Shown here: piece after piece, positions 51,369-60,550 of the stretch | How positions within the stretch are numbered: the first letter of the stretch is position 1 | How the letters are laid out: every line of letters begins with the position of its first letter | Assembly: GCA_046293075.1 (NCBI GenBank) | Contig: JBKBPL010000013.1 | Coordinates: 1-64,000 of the forward strand | Direction: 5' to 3' | Source of the DNA: Ga0077530 sp046293075 | GTDB lineage: Bacteria > Pseudomonadota > Alphaproteobacteria > Rhizobiales > Hyphomicrobiaceae | DNA: 64,000 bases | Notes under the pieces: model-generated | What the model was told of the DNA's origin: nothing | Seen by the model: the letters and a program-made list of their open reading frames with translations, nothing else | Databases searched by the model: none | Program-made: the position numbers and the translations under genes

Positions 51369-52309
51369 CAGTAGCGGATCCTGGGATCGAGGAACGTGTA
51401 GGCGACGTCAACCAGCAGGTTGATGAGCACATAGGCGAACGAGAAGAGGAGGATCACCGCCTGGATCGTCGGATAGTCACGCGCGAGCACCGCATCGACC
51501 GTGAGCAACCCGAGACCGGGTAGCGTGTAGACCGACTCCGTGACGACCACGCCGCCAATCAGAATCGCGACGGTGAGACCGATGATCGTGAGGATCGGCA
51601 CGGCGGCGTTCGCAAGCGCATGACGGATCAGAACCTTGATCTCGGTCTGGCCCTTGGCGCGCGCCGTGCGGATGTAGTCCTCGTTCAGAACTTCGAGCAC
51701 GCTCGTGCGCGTCATGCGCGCGATGAACGCGATAAATACCACGGAGAGTGTCATGGCCGGCAGGATCAGCCGCAGCAGCCACCCGCCCACGCCGTCAGCG
51801 ATCCGTTGGTATCCCTGCACTGGCAGCCAATCGAGGGTGACGGCGAAGATGTAGATGAGAATGTAGCCGACAACGAACACAGGAATGGAGAAGCCGAGGA
51901 CCGAGAACCCCATCACGAAGCGATCGATCCAGGTTCCGTGGTTGTGAGCCGCGATCACGCCGAGCGGCACCGCGACCAGGATCACGAGAAAGATGGTCAC
52001 AACCGACAACGAGAGGGTCGGCTCCAGACGCTCCCCAATGAGCTCGGCCACCTGCTTCTTGTAGAAGAAGCTCTCGCCGAAATCGCCCTGGAGAACGCCG
52101 CCGATCCAGATGATGAACTGCTTGAGGATCGGCTCATTTAGGCCGAGGCGCTCGCGAATGCCTTCGATCTGCTCAGGGCTCGCATAGTCACCCGCGATGA
52201 TCGCCGCAGGATCGGACGGCGTAAGCCGCAGCATGAGAAAGACGAGCACCGCCACGATCGCCAACACGGGCAATGTGGCCAGGACCCGTCGGAGGATATA
52301 GCCGCCCAT
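51368..52309 (-). CDS. ABC transporter permease (DppB/OppB type)
   Basis: This 313-residue permease starts with MGGYILRRVLATLPVLAIVAVLVFLMLRL and has six helices and the EAA loop TESVYTLPGLGLLTVDAVLARDYP. It forms the membrane channel with the DppC-type protein. Its stop and the DppC-type start share one base (TGATG). Upstream lies a 30-bp perfect palindrome between it and the binding-protein gene, probably tuning the ratio of binding protein to permease. Confidence 0.93.
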   Translation of the reverse strand: MGGYILRRVLATLPVLAIVAVLVFLMLRLTPSDPAAIIAGDYASPEQIEGIRERLGLNEPILKQFIIWIGGVLQGDFGESFFYKKQVAELIGERLEPTLSLSVVTIFLVILVAVPLGVIAAHNHGTWIDRFVMGFSVLGFSIPVFVVGYILIYIFAVTLDWLPVQGYQRIADGVGGWLLRLILPAMTLSVVFIAFIARMTRTSVLEVLNEDYIRTARAKGQTEIKVLIRHALANAAVPILTIIGLTVAILIGGVVVTESVYTLPGLGLLTVDAVLARDYPTIQAVILLFSFAYVLINLLVDVAYTFLDPRIRY

Positions 52310-52361
52310 AGTATTCCTGGTCTGTCACTCTGCTGATTACCGGGGCACCCCATCACGGGAC

Positions 52362-52391
52362 TGTATTCCCGGCGGGCCCGCCGGGAATACA
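52362..52391 (-). repeat. 30-bp perfect palindrome between binding-protein and permease genes
   Basis: Bases 52,362-52,391 read the same on both strands, with arms of 15 bases and no spacer. In RNA they form a very stable GC-rich hairpin 18 bases after the binding-protein stop. There is no U tract. Such hairpins often protect the upstream mRNA from 3' decay and lower downstream expression in ABC operons. Confidence 0.8.
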
Positions 52392-52408
52392 ATACGTGAC
52401 CTGACCCA

Positions 52409-53986
52409 TTATTCAATTGTGATGTTCCAGAGCACCGGAGCCGGCGCCACAACGACACCCTTCACGTTGCTTCGCAGCGCGCCGTGATTGTAGAACTGCC
52501 CCAGATGGACATGCGTCGGATACTCGGCGACCCGCTTCTGGATCGCCTCGACGATGGCCTTCTGCTTGGCCGGGTCGGTCTCCTTGGCGAAATCGTCGCG
52601 CAGCTTCTCGATCTTCTCGTCGCAGGGCCAGCCGAACATCGCCTTGTCGCAGGCGGCGTTCAGGAAGCCCGCCATGACCGGATTGAGCAGGTCGCCCGCC
52701 ACCCACGAGGTCAGGAAGGCGTGCCAGCCGCCGGCTTCCGGCGGGTCCTTCTTGACGCGACGGGCAACGACCGTCTGCCAGTCCATCGCCTGCATATCGA
52801 CCTTGAAGCCGGCGCGCTCCATGAGGGCCTTGGCGACCGGAGCCAGGTTGGTCAGCGACTGGTTGTCCGTCGAGCGCATGAGGACGATCGGCGTGCCGTC
52901 GTACTTGGCTTCGGCGAGCAGCTCACGCGCCTTCTTGAAGTTTGATTCGAGCATGGTTTCGAAGCCCACTTCGGTCCCGAAGGGCGTGCCGCAGATGAAC
53001 AGACCCTTGCAGACCTTGTAGTATTCGTCCGAACCAACGCTCGCTTTCAGGAAGTCCTCCTGATTGAAGGCATGGAGGACGGCCTGACGCACCTTCGGGT
53101 TGTCGAAGGGCTTGTGCAGGGTATTGAAGCGGAAGGTATACTGGCTCCCGAGCGGGTTCCAGTTGAACATGTAGTGGTCTTTGCTCTTCTTGATCAGCGG
53201 GTGCAGATCGTGCGGCGGCGACTCGAGATAGTCGACCTCACCGGCAAGCAGAGCGTTCACGGCCTGCTGATGGTCGCGGATCGGCCGCCACTCGACGCGG
53301 TCCACCTTCACCACCTTGCCGCCCGTCGTGCCGGACGGCGGCTCCGACCGCGGCTTGTAGCCTTCAAACTTCGTGTACACGATCTTGCTGCCCGGCTGCC
53401 ACTCGTCGCGCTTGAACACGAACGGGCCCGAGCCGATGAACTCCTCGATCTGCTTGTTCGGGTCCGTCTCGGCGACACGCTTCGGCATCATGAACGGCAC
53501 GTTCGAGGAAGGCTTGCCGAGCGCCAGCAGCACCAGACCCGTCGGCTCCTTGAGCTTGATCTCGAACGTCTTGGCGTCCTTCGCGTCGATCGACGCCACG
53601 AACGACATCATCTTCTGGCCCATCGAGTCCTTCGCCGCCCACCGCTTGATGGACGGGATGATGTCCTCGGTCGTGACCGGCTTGCCGTCGTGCCACTGCA
53701 GGCCATCGCGCAGGGTCATGGTCCAGGTCAGCTTGTCGTCGGACAGCTTGTAGGTGTCGACCATCTGCGGCTTGATCTCGCCCTTCTCATCCATGCCGAA
53801 GAGCGTGTCGTAGATCATGTAGCCGTGATTGCGGACGACGTAGGCCGTGGTCCAGATCGGATCGAGGATCTTGAGGTCGGAGTGGGGAACGAACCGCAGC
53901 GTCTTCTGCGCCGATGCCCCAGTTGCCAGCAATGGAAATGCGGTCGCCACCGCCAACGCGGTCAGCGCACGGCGCATAGTGCTCAT
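52409..53986 (-). CDS. ABC transporter substrate-binding protein, family 5 (copy 1)
   Basis: This 525-residue protein is the extracytoplasmic solute receptor of a peptide-type importer. It has a signal peptide (MSTMRRALTALAVATAFPLLATGASA) and SBP family 5 motifs such as RDGLQWHDGKPVTTEDI. It is the first gene of the operon with the two permeases and the fused ATPase. An extremely similar paralogue lies directly upstream. Residues about 26-241 are coded by a 648-base block identical to the paralogue, while the rest differs at scattered positions, for example GTEVGFETML here. That points to recent gene conversion. Confidence 0.95.
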   Translation of the reverse strand: MSTMRRALTALAVATAFPLLATGASAQKTLRFVPHSDLKILDPIWTTAYVVRNHGYMIYDTLFGMDEKGEIKPQMVDTYKLSDDKLTWTMTLRDGLQWHDGKPVTTEDIIPSIKRWAAKDSMGQKMMSFVASIDAKDAKTFEIKLKEPTGLVLLALGKPSSNVPFMMPKRVAETDPNKQIEEFIGSGPFVFKRDEWQPGSKIVYTKFEGYKPRSEPPSGTTGGKVVKVDRVEWRPIRDHQQAVNALLAGEVDYLESPPHDLHPLIKKSKDHYMFNWNPLGSQYTFRFNTLHKPFDNPKVRQAVLHAFNQEDFLKASVGSDEYYKVCKGLFICGTPFGTEVGFETMLESNFKKARELLAEAKYDGTPIVLMRSTDNQSLTNLAPVAKALMERAGFKVDMQAMDWQTVVARRVKKDPPEAGGWHAFLTSWVAGDLLNPVMAGFLNAACDKAMFGWPCDEKIEKLRDDFAKETDPAKQKAIVEAIQKRVAEYPTHVHLGQFYNHGALRSNVKGVVVAPAPVLWNITIE

Positions 53987-54162
53987 TCAGGAACTCCCTT
54001 TGAGGTCGATCTTCGCCAAATTCCACCAACGGCCCTCGCAGCCGGCGGCCGACATTATGGCGGTCGCGTCCCCCCGGAAGTCAAACGCTGCACTGCACAA
54101 ATTGCGGTCATTAATGCTTGTAGAATAAGCGCTTAGCGGCAGAGCGTCGCACAACGCGTGCC
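53987..54162. other. Upstream region of binding-protein copy 1
   Basis: This stretch lies between the terminator of copy 2 and the start of copy 1 and should hold the promoter of the ABC operon. The minus-strand sequence is relatively AT-rich near 54,055-54,140, including runs such as TTAATGAC. I could not fix a -35/-10 pair. No open reading frame of note is present. Confidence 0.35.
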
Positions 54163-54209
54163 ACAAACAAACAAACAGCCGAGCAAGACCAGTTGGTCTT
54201 GCTCGGCTG
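54163..54209 (-). terminator. Intrinsic terminator of binding-protein copy 2
   Basis: Perfect 16-base arms (54,176-54,191 and 54,194-54,209) around GT form a long hairpin, followed on the minus strand by TTTGTTTGTTTG. It lies about 37 bases after the copy 2 stop. It indicates that copy 2 is a separate transcription unit from the operon with copy 1. Confidence 0.85.
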
Positions 54210-54246
54210 CTATCGTGAACAACGTCTGCGCGGGTGGTCAGGGCCG

Positions 54247-55824
54247 CTATTCGACCGAGATGTTCCAGAGCACCGGGGCCGGCGCCGCGACGACACCCTT
54301 CACATTGTTTCGCAGCGCACCGTAGTTGTACCACTGCCCAAGGTGGATGTGCGTCGGGTACTCGACAACCCGCTTCTGGATCGCCTCGACGATGGCCTTC
54401 TGCTTGGCCGGGTCGGTCTCCTTGGCGAAGTCGTCGCGCAGCTTCTCGATCTTCTCGTCGCAGGGCCAGCCGAACATCGCCTTGTCGCAGCCGGCGTTGA
54501 GGAAGCCCGCCATGACCGGATTGAGCAGGTCGCCCGCCACCCACGAGGTCAGGAAGGCGTGCCAGCCGCCAGCCTCCGGCGGGTCCTTCTTTGCGCGCCG
54601 CGCGACGAGCGTCTGCCAGTCCATGGACTGCATATCGACCTTGAAGCCGGCCCTTTCCATGAGCGATTTGGCCACCGGGGCCAGGTTGGTCAGAACCTGG
54701 AGGTCAGTTGAGTGCATCAAGACGATCGGCGTGCCGTCATACTTGGCCTCGGTGAGTAGCTCGCGCGCCTTCTTGAAGTTCGATTCGAGCTTATCCTCCA
54801 TGCCGGCGGTCGTTTCGAACGGCGTGCCGCAGATGAACATCGCCTTGCAGACCTTGTAGTACTCCTCGGAGCCGACCACGGCCTTCAGGAAATCCTCCTG
54901 GTTGAAGGCGTAGAACAAGGCTTGGCGAATCTTCGGGTTGTCGAAGGGCTTGTGGAGGGTGTTGAAACGGAAGGTGTACTGGTTCCCGAGCGGGTTCCAG
55001 TTGAACATGTAGTGGTCTTTGCTCTTCTTGATCAGCGGGTGCAGATCGTGCGGCGGTGACTCAATGTAGTCGATTTCACCGGCGAGCAGCGCATTGACGG
55101 ACTGCTGATGGTCGCGGATCGGCCGCCACTCGACGCGGTCCACCTTCACCACCTTGCCGCCCGTCGTGCCGGACGGCGGCTCCGACCGCGGCTTGTAGCC
55201 TTCAAACTTCGTGTACACGATCTTGCTGCCCGGCTGCCACTCGTCGCGCTTGAACACGAACGGGCCCGAGCCGATGAACTCCTCGATCTGCTTGTTCGGG
55301 TCCGTCTCGGCGACACGCTTCGGCATCATGAACGGCACGTTCGAGGAAGGCTTGCCGAGCGCCAGCAGCACCAGACCCGTCGGCTCCTTGAGCTTGATCT
55401 CGAACGTCTTGGCGTCCTTCGCGTCGATCGACGCCACGAACGACATCATCTTCTGGCCCATCGAGTCCTTCGCCGCCCACCGCTTGATGGACGGGATGAT
55501 GTCCTCGGTCGTGACCGGCTTGCCGTCGTGCCACTGCAGGCCATCGCGCAGGGTCATGGTCCAGGTCAGCTTGTCGTCGGACAGCTTGTAGGTGTCGACC
55601 ATCTGCGGCTTGATCTCGCCCTTCTCATCCATGCCGAAGAGCGTGTCGTAGATCATGTAGCCGTGATTGCGGACGACGTAGGCCGTGGTCCAGATCGGAT
55701 CGAGGATCTTGAGGTCGGAGTGGGGAACGAACCGCAGCGTCTTCTGCGCATTCGCAACGGTGGCGAGAAAAGGAATTGTAGCGGCCGCCGTCAGGACGGT
55801 CAGCGCGCGACGCATGGTGCTCAT
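54247..55824 (-). CDS. ABC transporter substrate-binding protein, family 5 (copy 2)
   Basis: This 525-residue paralogue of the operon's binding protein has a slightly different signal peptide (LTAAATIPFLATVANA) and the same mature start QKTLRFVPHSDLK. Residues about 26-241 are identical to copy 1. Further on the two differ, for example FETTAGMEDKLE here versus GTEVGFETMLE, and near STDLQVLTN, in the ligand-binding lobes. It ends at its own strong terminator, so it may be expressed differently and widen the range of solutes fed into the shared permease. Confidence 0.95.
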   Translation of the reverse strand: MSTMRRALTVLTAAATIPFLATVANAQKTLRFVPHSDLKILDPIWTTAYVVRNHGYMIYDTLFGMDEKGEIKPQMVDTYKLSDDKLTWTMTLRDGLQWHDGKPVTTEDIIPSIKRWAAKDSMGQKMMSFVASIDAKDAKTFEIKLKEPTGLVLLALGKPSSNVPFMMPKRVAETDPNKQIEEFIGSGPFVFKRDEWQPGSKIVYTKFEGYKPRSEPPSGTTGGKVVKVDRVEWRPIRDHQQSVNALLAGEIDYIESPPHDLHPLIKKSKDHYMFNWNPLGNQYTFRFNTLHKPFDNPKIRQALFYAFNQEDFLKAVVGSEEYYKVCKAMFICGTPFETTAGMEDKLESNFKKARELLTEAKYDGTPIVLMHSTDLQVLTNLAPVAKSLMERAGFKVDMQSMDWQTLVARRAKKDPPEAGGWHAFLTSWVAGDLLNPVMAGFLNAGCDKAMFGWPCDEKIEKLRDDFAKETDPAKQKAIVEAIQKRVVEYPTHIHLGQWYNYGALRNNVKGVVAAPAPVLWNISVE

Positions 55825-56257
55825 ATGGAGCCTCCCCTTATGTTGACGCTTCTCTGCAGCCGCCTGCCAGCGAGTCAGCCGCCGAAAGTTTTTGGACGGG
55901 CCTTGCGGCCCTCGCCAAATCCATAAGATGACGCCCTAGTCGCAAAGTCAAATGCGTTGCCGCCCAAAACGTCATCATGGCTGCTGTCCAAGCCGGCAGC
56001 CGCCCAGGGCAGTTGAGCGGCTCCCCGAGCGCGATCTTGCGCACCGGTCCGGCGACCGCCGCTTCCGCACAACGCAGACGGATCACCCGCGCGACCCGGC
56101 GCCGGTCTCGGAGCTTTCGCGACAGGCCTTTGCGGGATGTTAACGTTTACCGTTCCATAATAAGAGCTACGGAATTCCCGGAAATGGCCACGTTCCGGGT
56201 CTAGATGCTTTGAGTCCACCACTGAAACCGGTGTCGCGTTGACGGGGGTTGTTCGTC
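55825..56257. other. Divergent intergenic region between binding-protein copy 2 and amiC
   Basis: This 433-base gap should contain two divergent promoters. A CATAAT box at 56,156-56,161 (plus strand) could be the -10 of amiC, about 97 bases before its start, without a clear -35. TTAACGTTTACC at 56,140-56,151 resembles a CtrA half-site but lacks the second TTAA at the right spacing. No gene, repeat or RNA was recognised in the rest. Confidence 0.4.
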
Positions 56258-57589
56258 ATGTTTCAGGCAGGTGCAGGTAGCCGGCGACGTTTCCGGCTTC
56301 CCGCGTGCATGTGTTTGCCGGCCATAGTCCTCGTGATCGCGGCATGCATGGGCACCACGGAGGCCTCGGCGCAGTCCGTGCTGGCCGCTGCACCGACCGA
56401 GCTCGCCGCAGCCGTTCCTGTCCCGGCAGCGCGCCCGGAGCTCCCGAAGAAGACCCGGTTCGTGATCGCGCTTGAGCGCCCGGTTGATTATCAAGTGCAG
56501 GCACTGCCGAACCCGAACCGGGTGATCGTCGATCTGCCGGCCGTCAAGCTGCAACTTCCCCCAGCCCTCGCCGGCAAGCCCGTCGGGATCGTGAGCGGGT
56601 TTCGCGCAGGCCTTGGTGCTCCCGGCAAAACGCGCGTCGTGATCGACGTGACCGAGCCGGTCGTCGTCGAGAGAGCCGGATTCCTGGAGAACAATGGAAG
56701 CGGCCCGATCCTCCTGTCGCTAGAGATCGGTCCGGCCGCCACAGACTTGAATTCGCTGGTGCAGGCCGCAGCCTCGATGCCGCACGCGGCCGTGCAGCGG
56801 GCCAGCATCACCGGTGCCATCCAGCCGCCGGTCCCGCGCCCGGCCGAGCGGCCCGAGAAACGGGCCGCCAATGCCTACAAGCCCCTGATCGTTCTCGATC
56901 CCGGCCATGGCGGACATGACTCCGGCGCCATTCGTAATGGGACGGTTGAGAAGGAGGTCGTCCTCGCCTTCGCGCGCACGCTGCGGGATCAGCTCCGCGC
57001 CAGCGGCCATTATCGTGTGGCCATGACCCGCGATTCCGACATGTTCATTCCCCTTGAGGATCGGCGGCGGTTCGCCGAGGAGCGCAAGGCGGCCCTGTTC
57101 ATCGCCATTCACGCCGACTACGCCACGCCGCGCGCGCGCGGCGCCACGATCTACTCCCTGCGCGATTCAGTGGCCAACAACCTCGCCGCATCGGCCCGCC
57201 GGCAAAGTGCCAACGAAGCCCTTTCGGACAGCGAGCTCGCTTCGCTCAGAGCGATCGGCCGCCAGGGCCCCGCGGTCAAGAGCATCCTCGCCGACCTTGC
57301 CGGACGCGAGTTCGAGTCGACCCGGGACCGGACCAACATTTTCGCGCGCGCGGTGATCGAGAACATGGGGCGCAGCACGAATATGAACGAGAACCCCGAC
57401 CGCAACGCCGCGTTCCAGGTTCTGCTGACGGCCAAGGTCCCCGCCGTCCTGATCGAGCTTGCCTACGTGTCCAACCGTGCCGATGCCGCGCAACTCCGCT
57501 CGGAAGAATGGCGGCGCAATGTCGCCCGCTCGATCCGTGCCGCGATCGATAACTATTTCAGCCACCAGGGCGCGCGCCTGCCCATGTGA
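56258..57589 (+). CDS. amiC: N-acetylmuramoyl-L-alanine amidase (AMIN + Amidase_3)
   Basis: AmiC-type amidases split septal peptidoglycan during daughter-cell separation. The 443-residue protein has a signal region (CLPAIVLVIAACMGTTEASA), an AMIN domain at about residues 60-155 for septal targeting, a Pro/Ala linker, and a zinc amidase domain at about 210-435. Zinc ligands are in LDPGHGGHDSGA and EKEVVL, the third in IAIHADYA, and the catalytic glutamate in VLIELAYVSN. ATG 56,258 has a G-rich ribosome site; an in-frame TTG lies at 56,249. It is convergent with aat. Confidence 0.93.
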   Translation: MFQAGAGSRRRFRLPACMCLPAIVLVIAACMGTTEASAQSVLAAAPTELAAAVPVPAARPELPKKTRFVIALERPVDYQVQALPNPNRVIVDLPAVKLQLPPALAGKPVGIVSGFRAGLGAPGKTRVVIDVTEPVVVERAGFLENNGSGPILLSLEIGPAATDLNSLVQAAASMPHAAVQRASITGAIQPPVPRPAERPEKRAANAYKPLIVLDPGHGGHDSGAIRNGTVEKEVVLAFARTLRDQLRASGHYRVAMTRDSDMFIPLEDRRRFAEERKAALFIAIHADYATPRARGATIYSLRDSVANNLAASARRQSANEALSDSELASLRAIGRQGPAVKSILADLAGREFESTRDRTNIFARAVIENMGRSTNMNENPDRNAAFQVLLTAKVPAVLIELAYVSNRADAAQLRSEEWRRNVARSIRAAIDNYFSHQGARLPM

Positions 57590-57604
57590 CGGACGCAAGC
57601 GCCT

Positions 57605-58288
57605 TCAGTGGCGGTGAAGCGGCTCCGCCCGCAAGACGGACAGGATCCGGTCGGGCGCCGCATCGACCGGCAGGGCATGGAAATCAGCTTCACGCGCGAG
57701 CGCCGGCTCCAGCAGGCGATGGAACTCCTGCCGCTCGACTTCGATCGTCCCGAACTGGCGCAGGTGATCCGTCACGAACTGTGTGTCGAGCAGCGTGAAG
57801 CCGCCATGCGCAAGCCGTGCGCACAGGTAGACCAGCGCAACTTTGCTTGCGTCCCGCTCCGTCGAAAACATGCTCTCACCGAAGAAAGCACCGCCAAGGG
57901 CAACACCGTAGAGGCCACCGACCATCCGTCCGTCGCGCCAAGTCTCAACGGTGTGGCAGCAGCCTTGCGCGAAGAGCGCGCCGTAGAGGCTGCGGATACG
58001 CGCGTTGATCCACGTCGAGCGCCGCCCGGCCTTGGAGGCCGCGCAACCATCGATCACGGTCTCGAAGTCACTGTTGATGCGGACCTCAAACGCGCCCTGA
58101 CGGATCGTCTTCGCGAGCCGACGGGGCACATGAACCGCATCGAGCGGGAGAATGCCCCGCGCCTGCGGCTCGATCCAGTACAGCGCCGGATCATCGGCAC
58201 TTTCGGCCATCGGGAAGATCCCGCACGCGTACGCCTTGAGCAGGACCTGCGGCGTGATCTCGATGGTGATGTCGTTATGGGACGCCAT
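57605..58288 (-). CDS. aat: Leucyl/phenylalanyl-tRNA-protein transferase
   Basis: Aat adds Leu or Phe to proteins with N-terminal Lys or Arg, marking them for ClpS/ClpAP degradation (N-degron pathway). The 227-residue protein has the conserved LKAYACGIFPMAESADDP, WIEPQARGILPLDAVHVPRRLAKTI, GGLYGVALGGAFFGESMFS and LLDTQFVTDHL. Length is normal. It ends 15 bases from the end of amiC on the opposite strand. Confidence 0.97.
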   Translation of the reverse strand: MASHNDITIEITPQVLLKAYACGIFPMAESADDPALYWIEPQARGILPLDAVHVPRRLAKTIRQGAFEVRINSDFETVIDGCAASKAGRRSTWINARIRSLYGALFAQGCCHTVETWRDGRMVGGLYGVALGGAFFGESMFSTERDASKVALVYLCARLAHGGFTLLDTQFVTDHLRQFGTIEVERQEFHRLLEPALAREADFHALPVDAAPDRILSVLRAEPLHRH

Positions 58289-58429
58289 GGGCGCTCGGTT
58301 CGTATTGCTCCTTTTTGAATAATTCTACTCGGACGGGAGGGCAAGAGCGAGGCGACGCGGCGCCGCTGCGTAGTCAGGGCCAATGTCGGCACAGGAATGC
58401 CGCCGATCCCGTCGAGGGCCGCGTCCCGC

Positions 58430-59116
58430 TCAAGTGACCACCGGCAGCGCCTCAATATCGTAGGTATGGGTGATGCGGTCGCCGGTCGCAGGGTCCTCGA
58501 GCTCCATCTCGAAGCGTGAGGCCGGCCGGATGCCGCCAATCGCCGACATGGTCCCGCCCATCATCACGGTGCCGGCCACGAGCGCCTTGCCGCTGGTGTA
58601 GCGGGCAATCAGGTCGGACGGACGGCGCAGGCTCTTGAGCGCCCCCTCCTGGTAAAGAACCCGCTCACCGCCGATTGTCGCGTACGCGCGCACGACTAGG
58701 CTCTCCCAGCGGTCGGCGACTTCGTCGAGTCGCCAAGCAGCCGTGGCCAGGACCTTGCCACAGAGCTGCTTCGAGAGGGCGATACCCATGGCTTCCGCCT
58801 TGCGGTCGGTGTGATCCGAGCCGACCGTCAGCCAGAGCCCGTCGTCCATCGCAAGCACGACCGGCTCGACCTCGCCCGATGTGTCGGGCCCCAGCACCTG
58901 CAGGCGGTCGACCTGCATCACGTTCGAGACGGCGTTGCGATAAAACACCGGCACAGAAGAAGGCCGCGGCACGCCAAGTGCGGCCAGCTCCTCGATGTGA
59001 TGCAGAAGGCCCTTCTCGTCGGTCCCCGTCCAGCCGGCGACGACGAGGTGGGTCGGCGCAAAGCTCGCGACGTCGCGACTGCGGCCGGAACGGCGCTCGA
59101 AGGTCAGGACGGCCAT
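58430..59116 (-). CDS. DUF2848 family protein
   Basis: This 228-residue protein matches the DUF2848 family, related to fumarylacetoacetate-hydrolase-like folds. Segments FAPTHLVVAGWTGTDEKGLLHHIEELAALGVPRPSSVPVFYR and VGSDHTDRKAEAMGI are characteristic, and the SDHTDR motif suggests a metal or active site. ATG 59,116 has GGGAG seven bases upstream; the frame extends to 59,170. It is divergent from the sarcosine oxidase operon, which may hint at a role in amine or dicarboxylate breakdown. The function is unknown. Confidence 0.85.
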   Translation of the reverse strand: MAVLTFERRSGRSRDVASFAPTHLVVAGWTGTDEKGLLHHIEELAALGVPRPSSVPVFYRNAVSNVMQVDRLQVLGPDTSGEVEPVVLAMDDGLWLTVGSDHTDRKAEAMGIALSKQLCGKVLATAAWRLDEVADRWESLVVRAYATIGGERVLYQEGALKSLRRPSDLIARYTSGKALVAGTVMMGGTMSAIGGIRPASRFEMELEDPATGDRITHTYDIEALPVVT

Positions 59117-59273
59117 GGCGATACTCCCGGGCTTGCTCAAAGTGAGCGAACATCCGGCGTCATGGCCCAATGATCAAGCACCGATTTGCCGATATCGGCG
59201 GCTTCCCTCCGACGCCATCTGGCTCTAAGACCTCGGAGCGAGCGGGCCTGCGCCCGCCCCCCCGGGGGCAGCC

Positions 59274-60524
59274 ATGAGATACTCGATCTTTGCGGTTCTG
59301 CGGGAAGGCCTCAGCGGCGGCAGGGGCTGGACGCCGGCGTGGCGCGAACCCGAACCCAAGGCGCACTACGATGTCGTGATCGTCGGCGGCGGCGGGCACG
59401 GGCTTGCAACCGCCTACTACCTCGCCAAGGAGCACGGCCTCACCAACGTCGCCGTCGTCGAGAAGGGCCATATCGGCTCCGGCAACGTCGGCCGCAATAC
59501 GACGATCATCCGATCAAACTACCTCCTGCCCGACAACACGCACTTCTACGAGTGGTCGATGAAGCTGTGGGAAGCACTCGAGCAGGACTTCAACTTCAAC
59601 GCCATGGTGAGCCAGCGCGGCGTCCTCAATCTCTATCACTCGGACGCCCAACGCGATGCCTACGTGCGGCGCGGCAATGCCATGCGGCTTGCCGGCGTTG
59701 ATGCCGAGCTCCTCGATGTCGACGGCGTACGGGCGCTGGCGCCGTTCCTCGACTTCGGCAACGCGCGCTTTCCCATCCAGGGTGGCCTTCTGCAACGCCG
59801 GGGCGGCACGGCCCGTCATGATGCCGTGGCCTGGGGCTATGCGCGCGGCGCGGACAGCCGCGGTGTCGACATTCTCCAGAATACCGAGGTCACGGGCATA
59901 CGAGTCGAGGCGGGCCGCGCCGTCGGCGTCGAGACGACACGCGGCGTTATCGGTGCCGGCAAGATCGGCCTCGCGTGTGCCGGGAATTCGTCACGCGTCG
60001 CAGCCATGGCCGGCCTCAGATTGCCGATCGAAAGCCACGTGCTCCAGGCCTTCGTCAGCGAAGGCATCAAGCCGGCCATCGATCAGGTCATCACGTTTGG
60101 TGCCGGACATTTCTATATCAGCCAGTCGGACAAAGGCGGCCTCGTCTACGGCGGTGATATCGACGGCTACAATTCCTATGCCCAGCGCGGAAATCTCCAT
60201 GTCATCGAGGATGTCCACGAAGCCGGCATGGCGCTATGGCCGGCGCTCGGCCGGCTCCGCTTGCTGCGGCACTGGGGCGGAGTGATGGACATGTCGATGG
60301 ACGGCTCACCGATCATCGACAAGACTCCGATCGACGGTCTCTATCTCAATTGCGGCTGGTGCTACGGCGGCTTCAAGGCGACGCCGGCCTCGGGCTGGTG
60401 CTTCGCGCACACGATCGCCCGCGACGAGCCGCACAAGCTCAACGCCGGCTTCCGCCTCGACCGTTTCGCGAGCGGCCGCCTCATCGATGAGAAGGGCGCG
60501 GGCGCCCAGCCCAATCTGCACTGA
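59274..60524 (+). CDS. soxB: Sarcosine oxidase subunit beta
   Basis: SoxB is the flavin subunit that oxidises sarcosine to glycine and a methylene group. The 416-residue protein has a FAD dinucleotide motif VVIVGGGGHGLATAYYLAKE, the region GNVGRNTTIIRSNYL where covalent FMN attaches in this family, and C-terminal DMSMDGSPIIDKTP. It is the first gene of soxBDAG, ahead of soxD by 26 bases. The heterotetrameric enzyme is cytosolic and passes the one-carbon unit to tetrahydrofolate. Confidence 0.96.
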   Translation: MRYSIFAVLREGLSGGRGWTPAWREPEPKAHYDVVIVGGGGHGLATAYYLAKEHGLTNVAVVEKGHIGSGNVGRNTTIIRSNYLLPDNTHFYEWSMKLWEALEQDFNFNAMVSQRGVLNLYHSDAQRDAYVRRGNAMRLAGVDAELLDVDGVRALAPFLDFGNARFPIQGGLLQRRGGTARHDAVAWGYARGADSRGVDILQNTEVTGIRVEAGRAVGVETTRGVIGAGKIGLACAGNSSRVAAMAGLRLPIESHVLQAFVSEGIKPAIDQVITFGAGHFYISQSDKGGLVYGGDIDGYNSYAQRGNLHVIEDVHEAGMALWPALGRLRLLRHWGGVMDMSMDGSPIIDKTPIDGLYLNCGWCYGGFKATPASGWCFAHTIARDEPHKLNAGFRLDRFASGRLIDEKGAGAQPNLH

Positions 60525-60550
60525 CCACCCCACTTTGAAACGACAAAGCC

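Noticed and set aside
56140..56151. TTAACGTTTACC upstream of amiC as a CtrA box
   Set aside because: No TTAA occurs at the seven-base spacing; at best a half-site.
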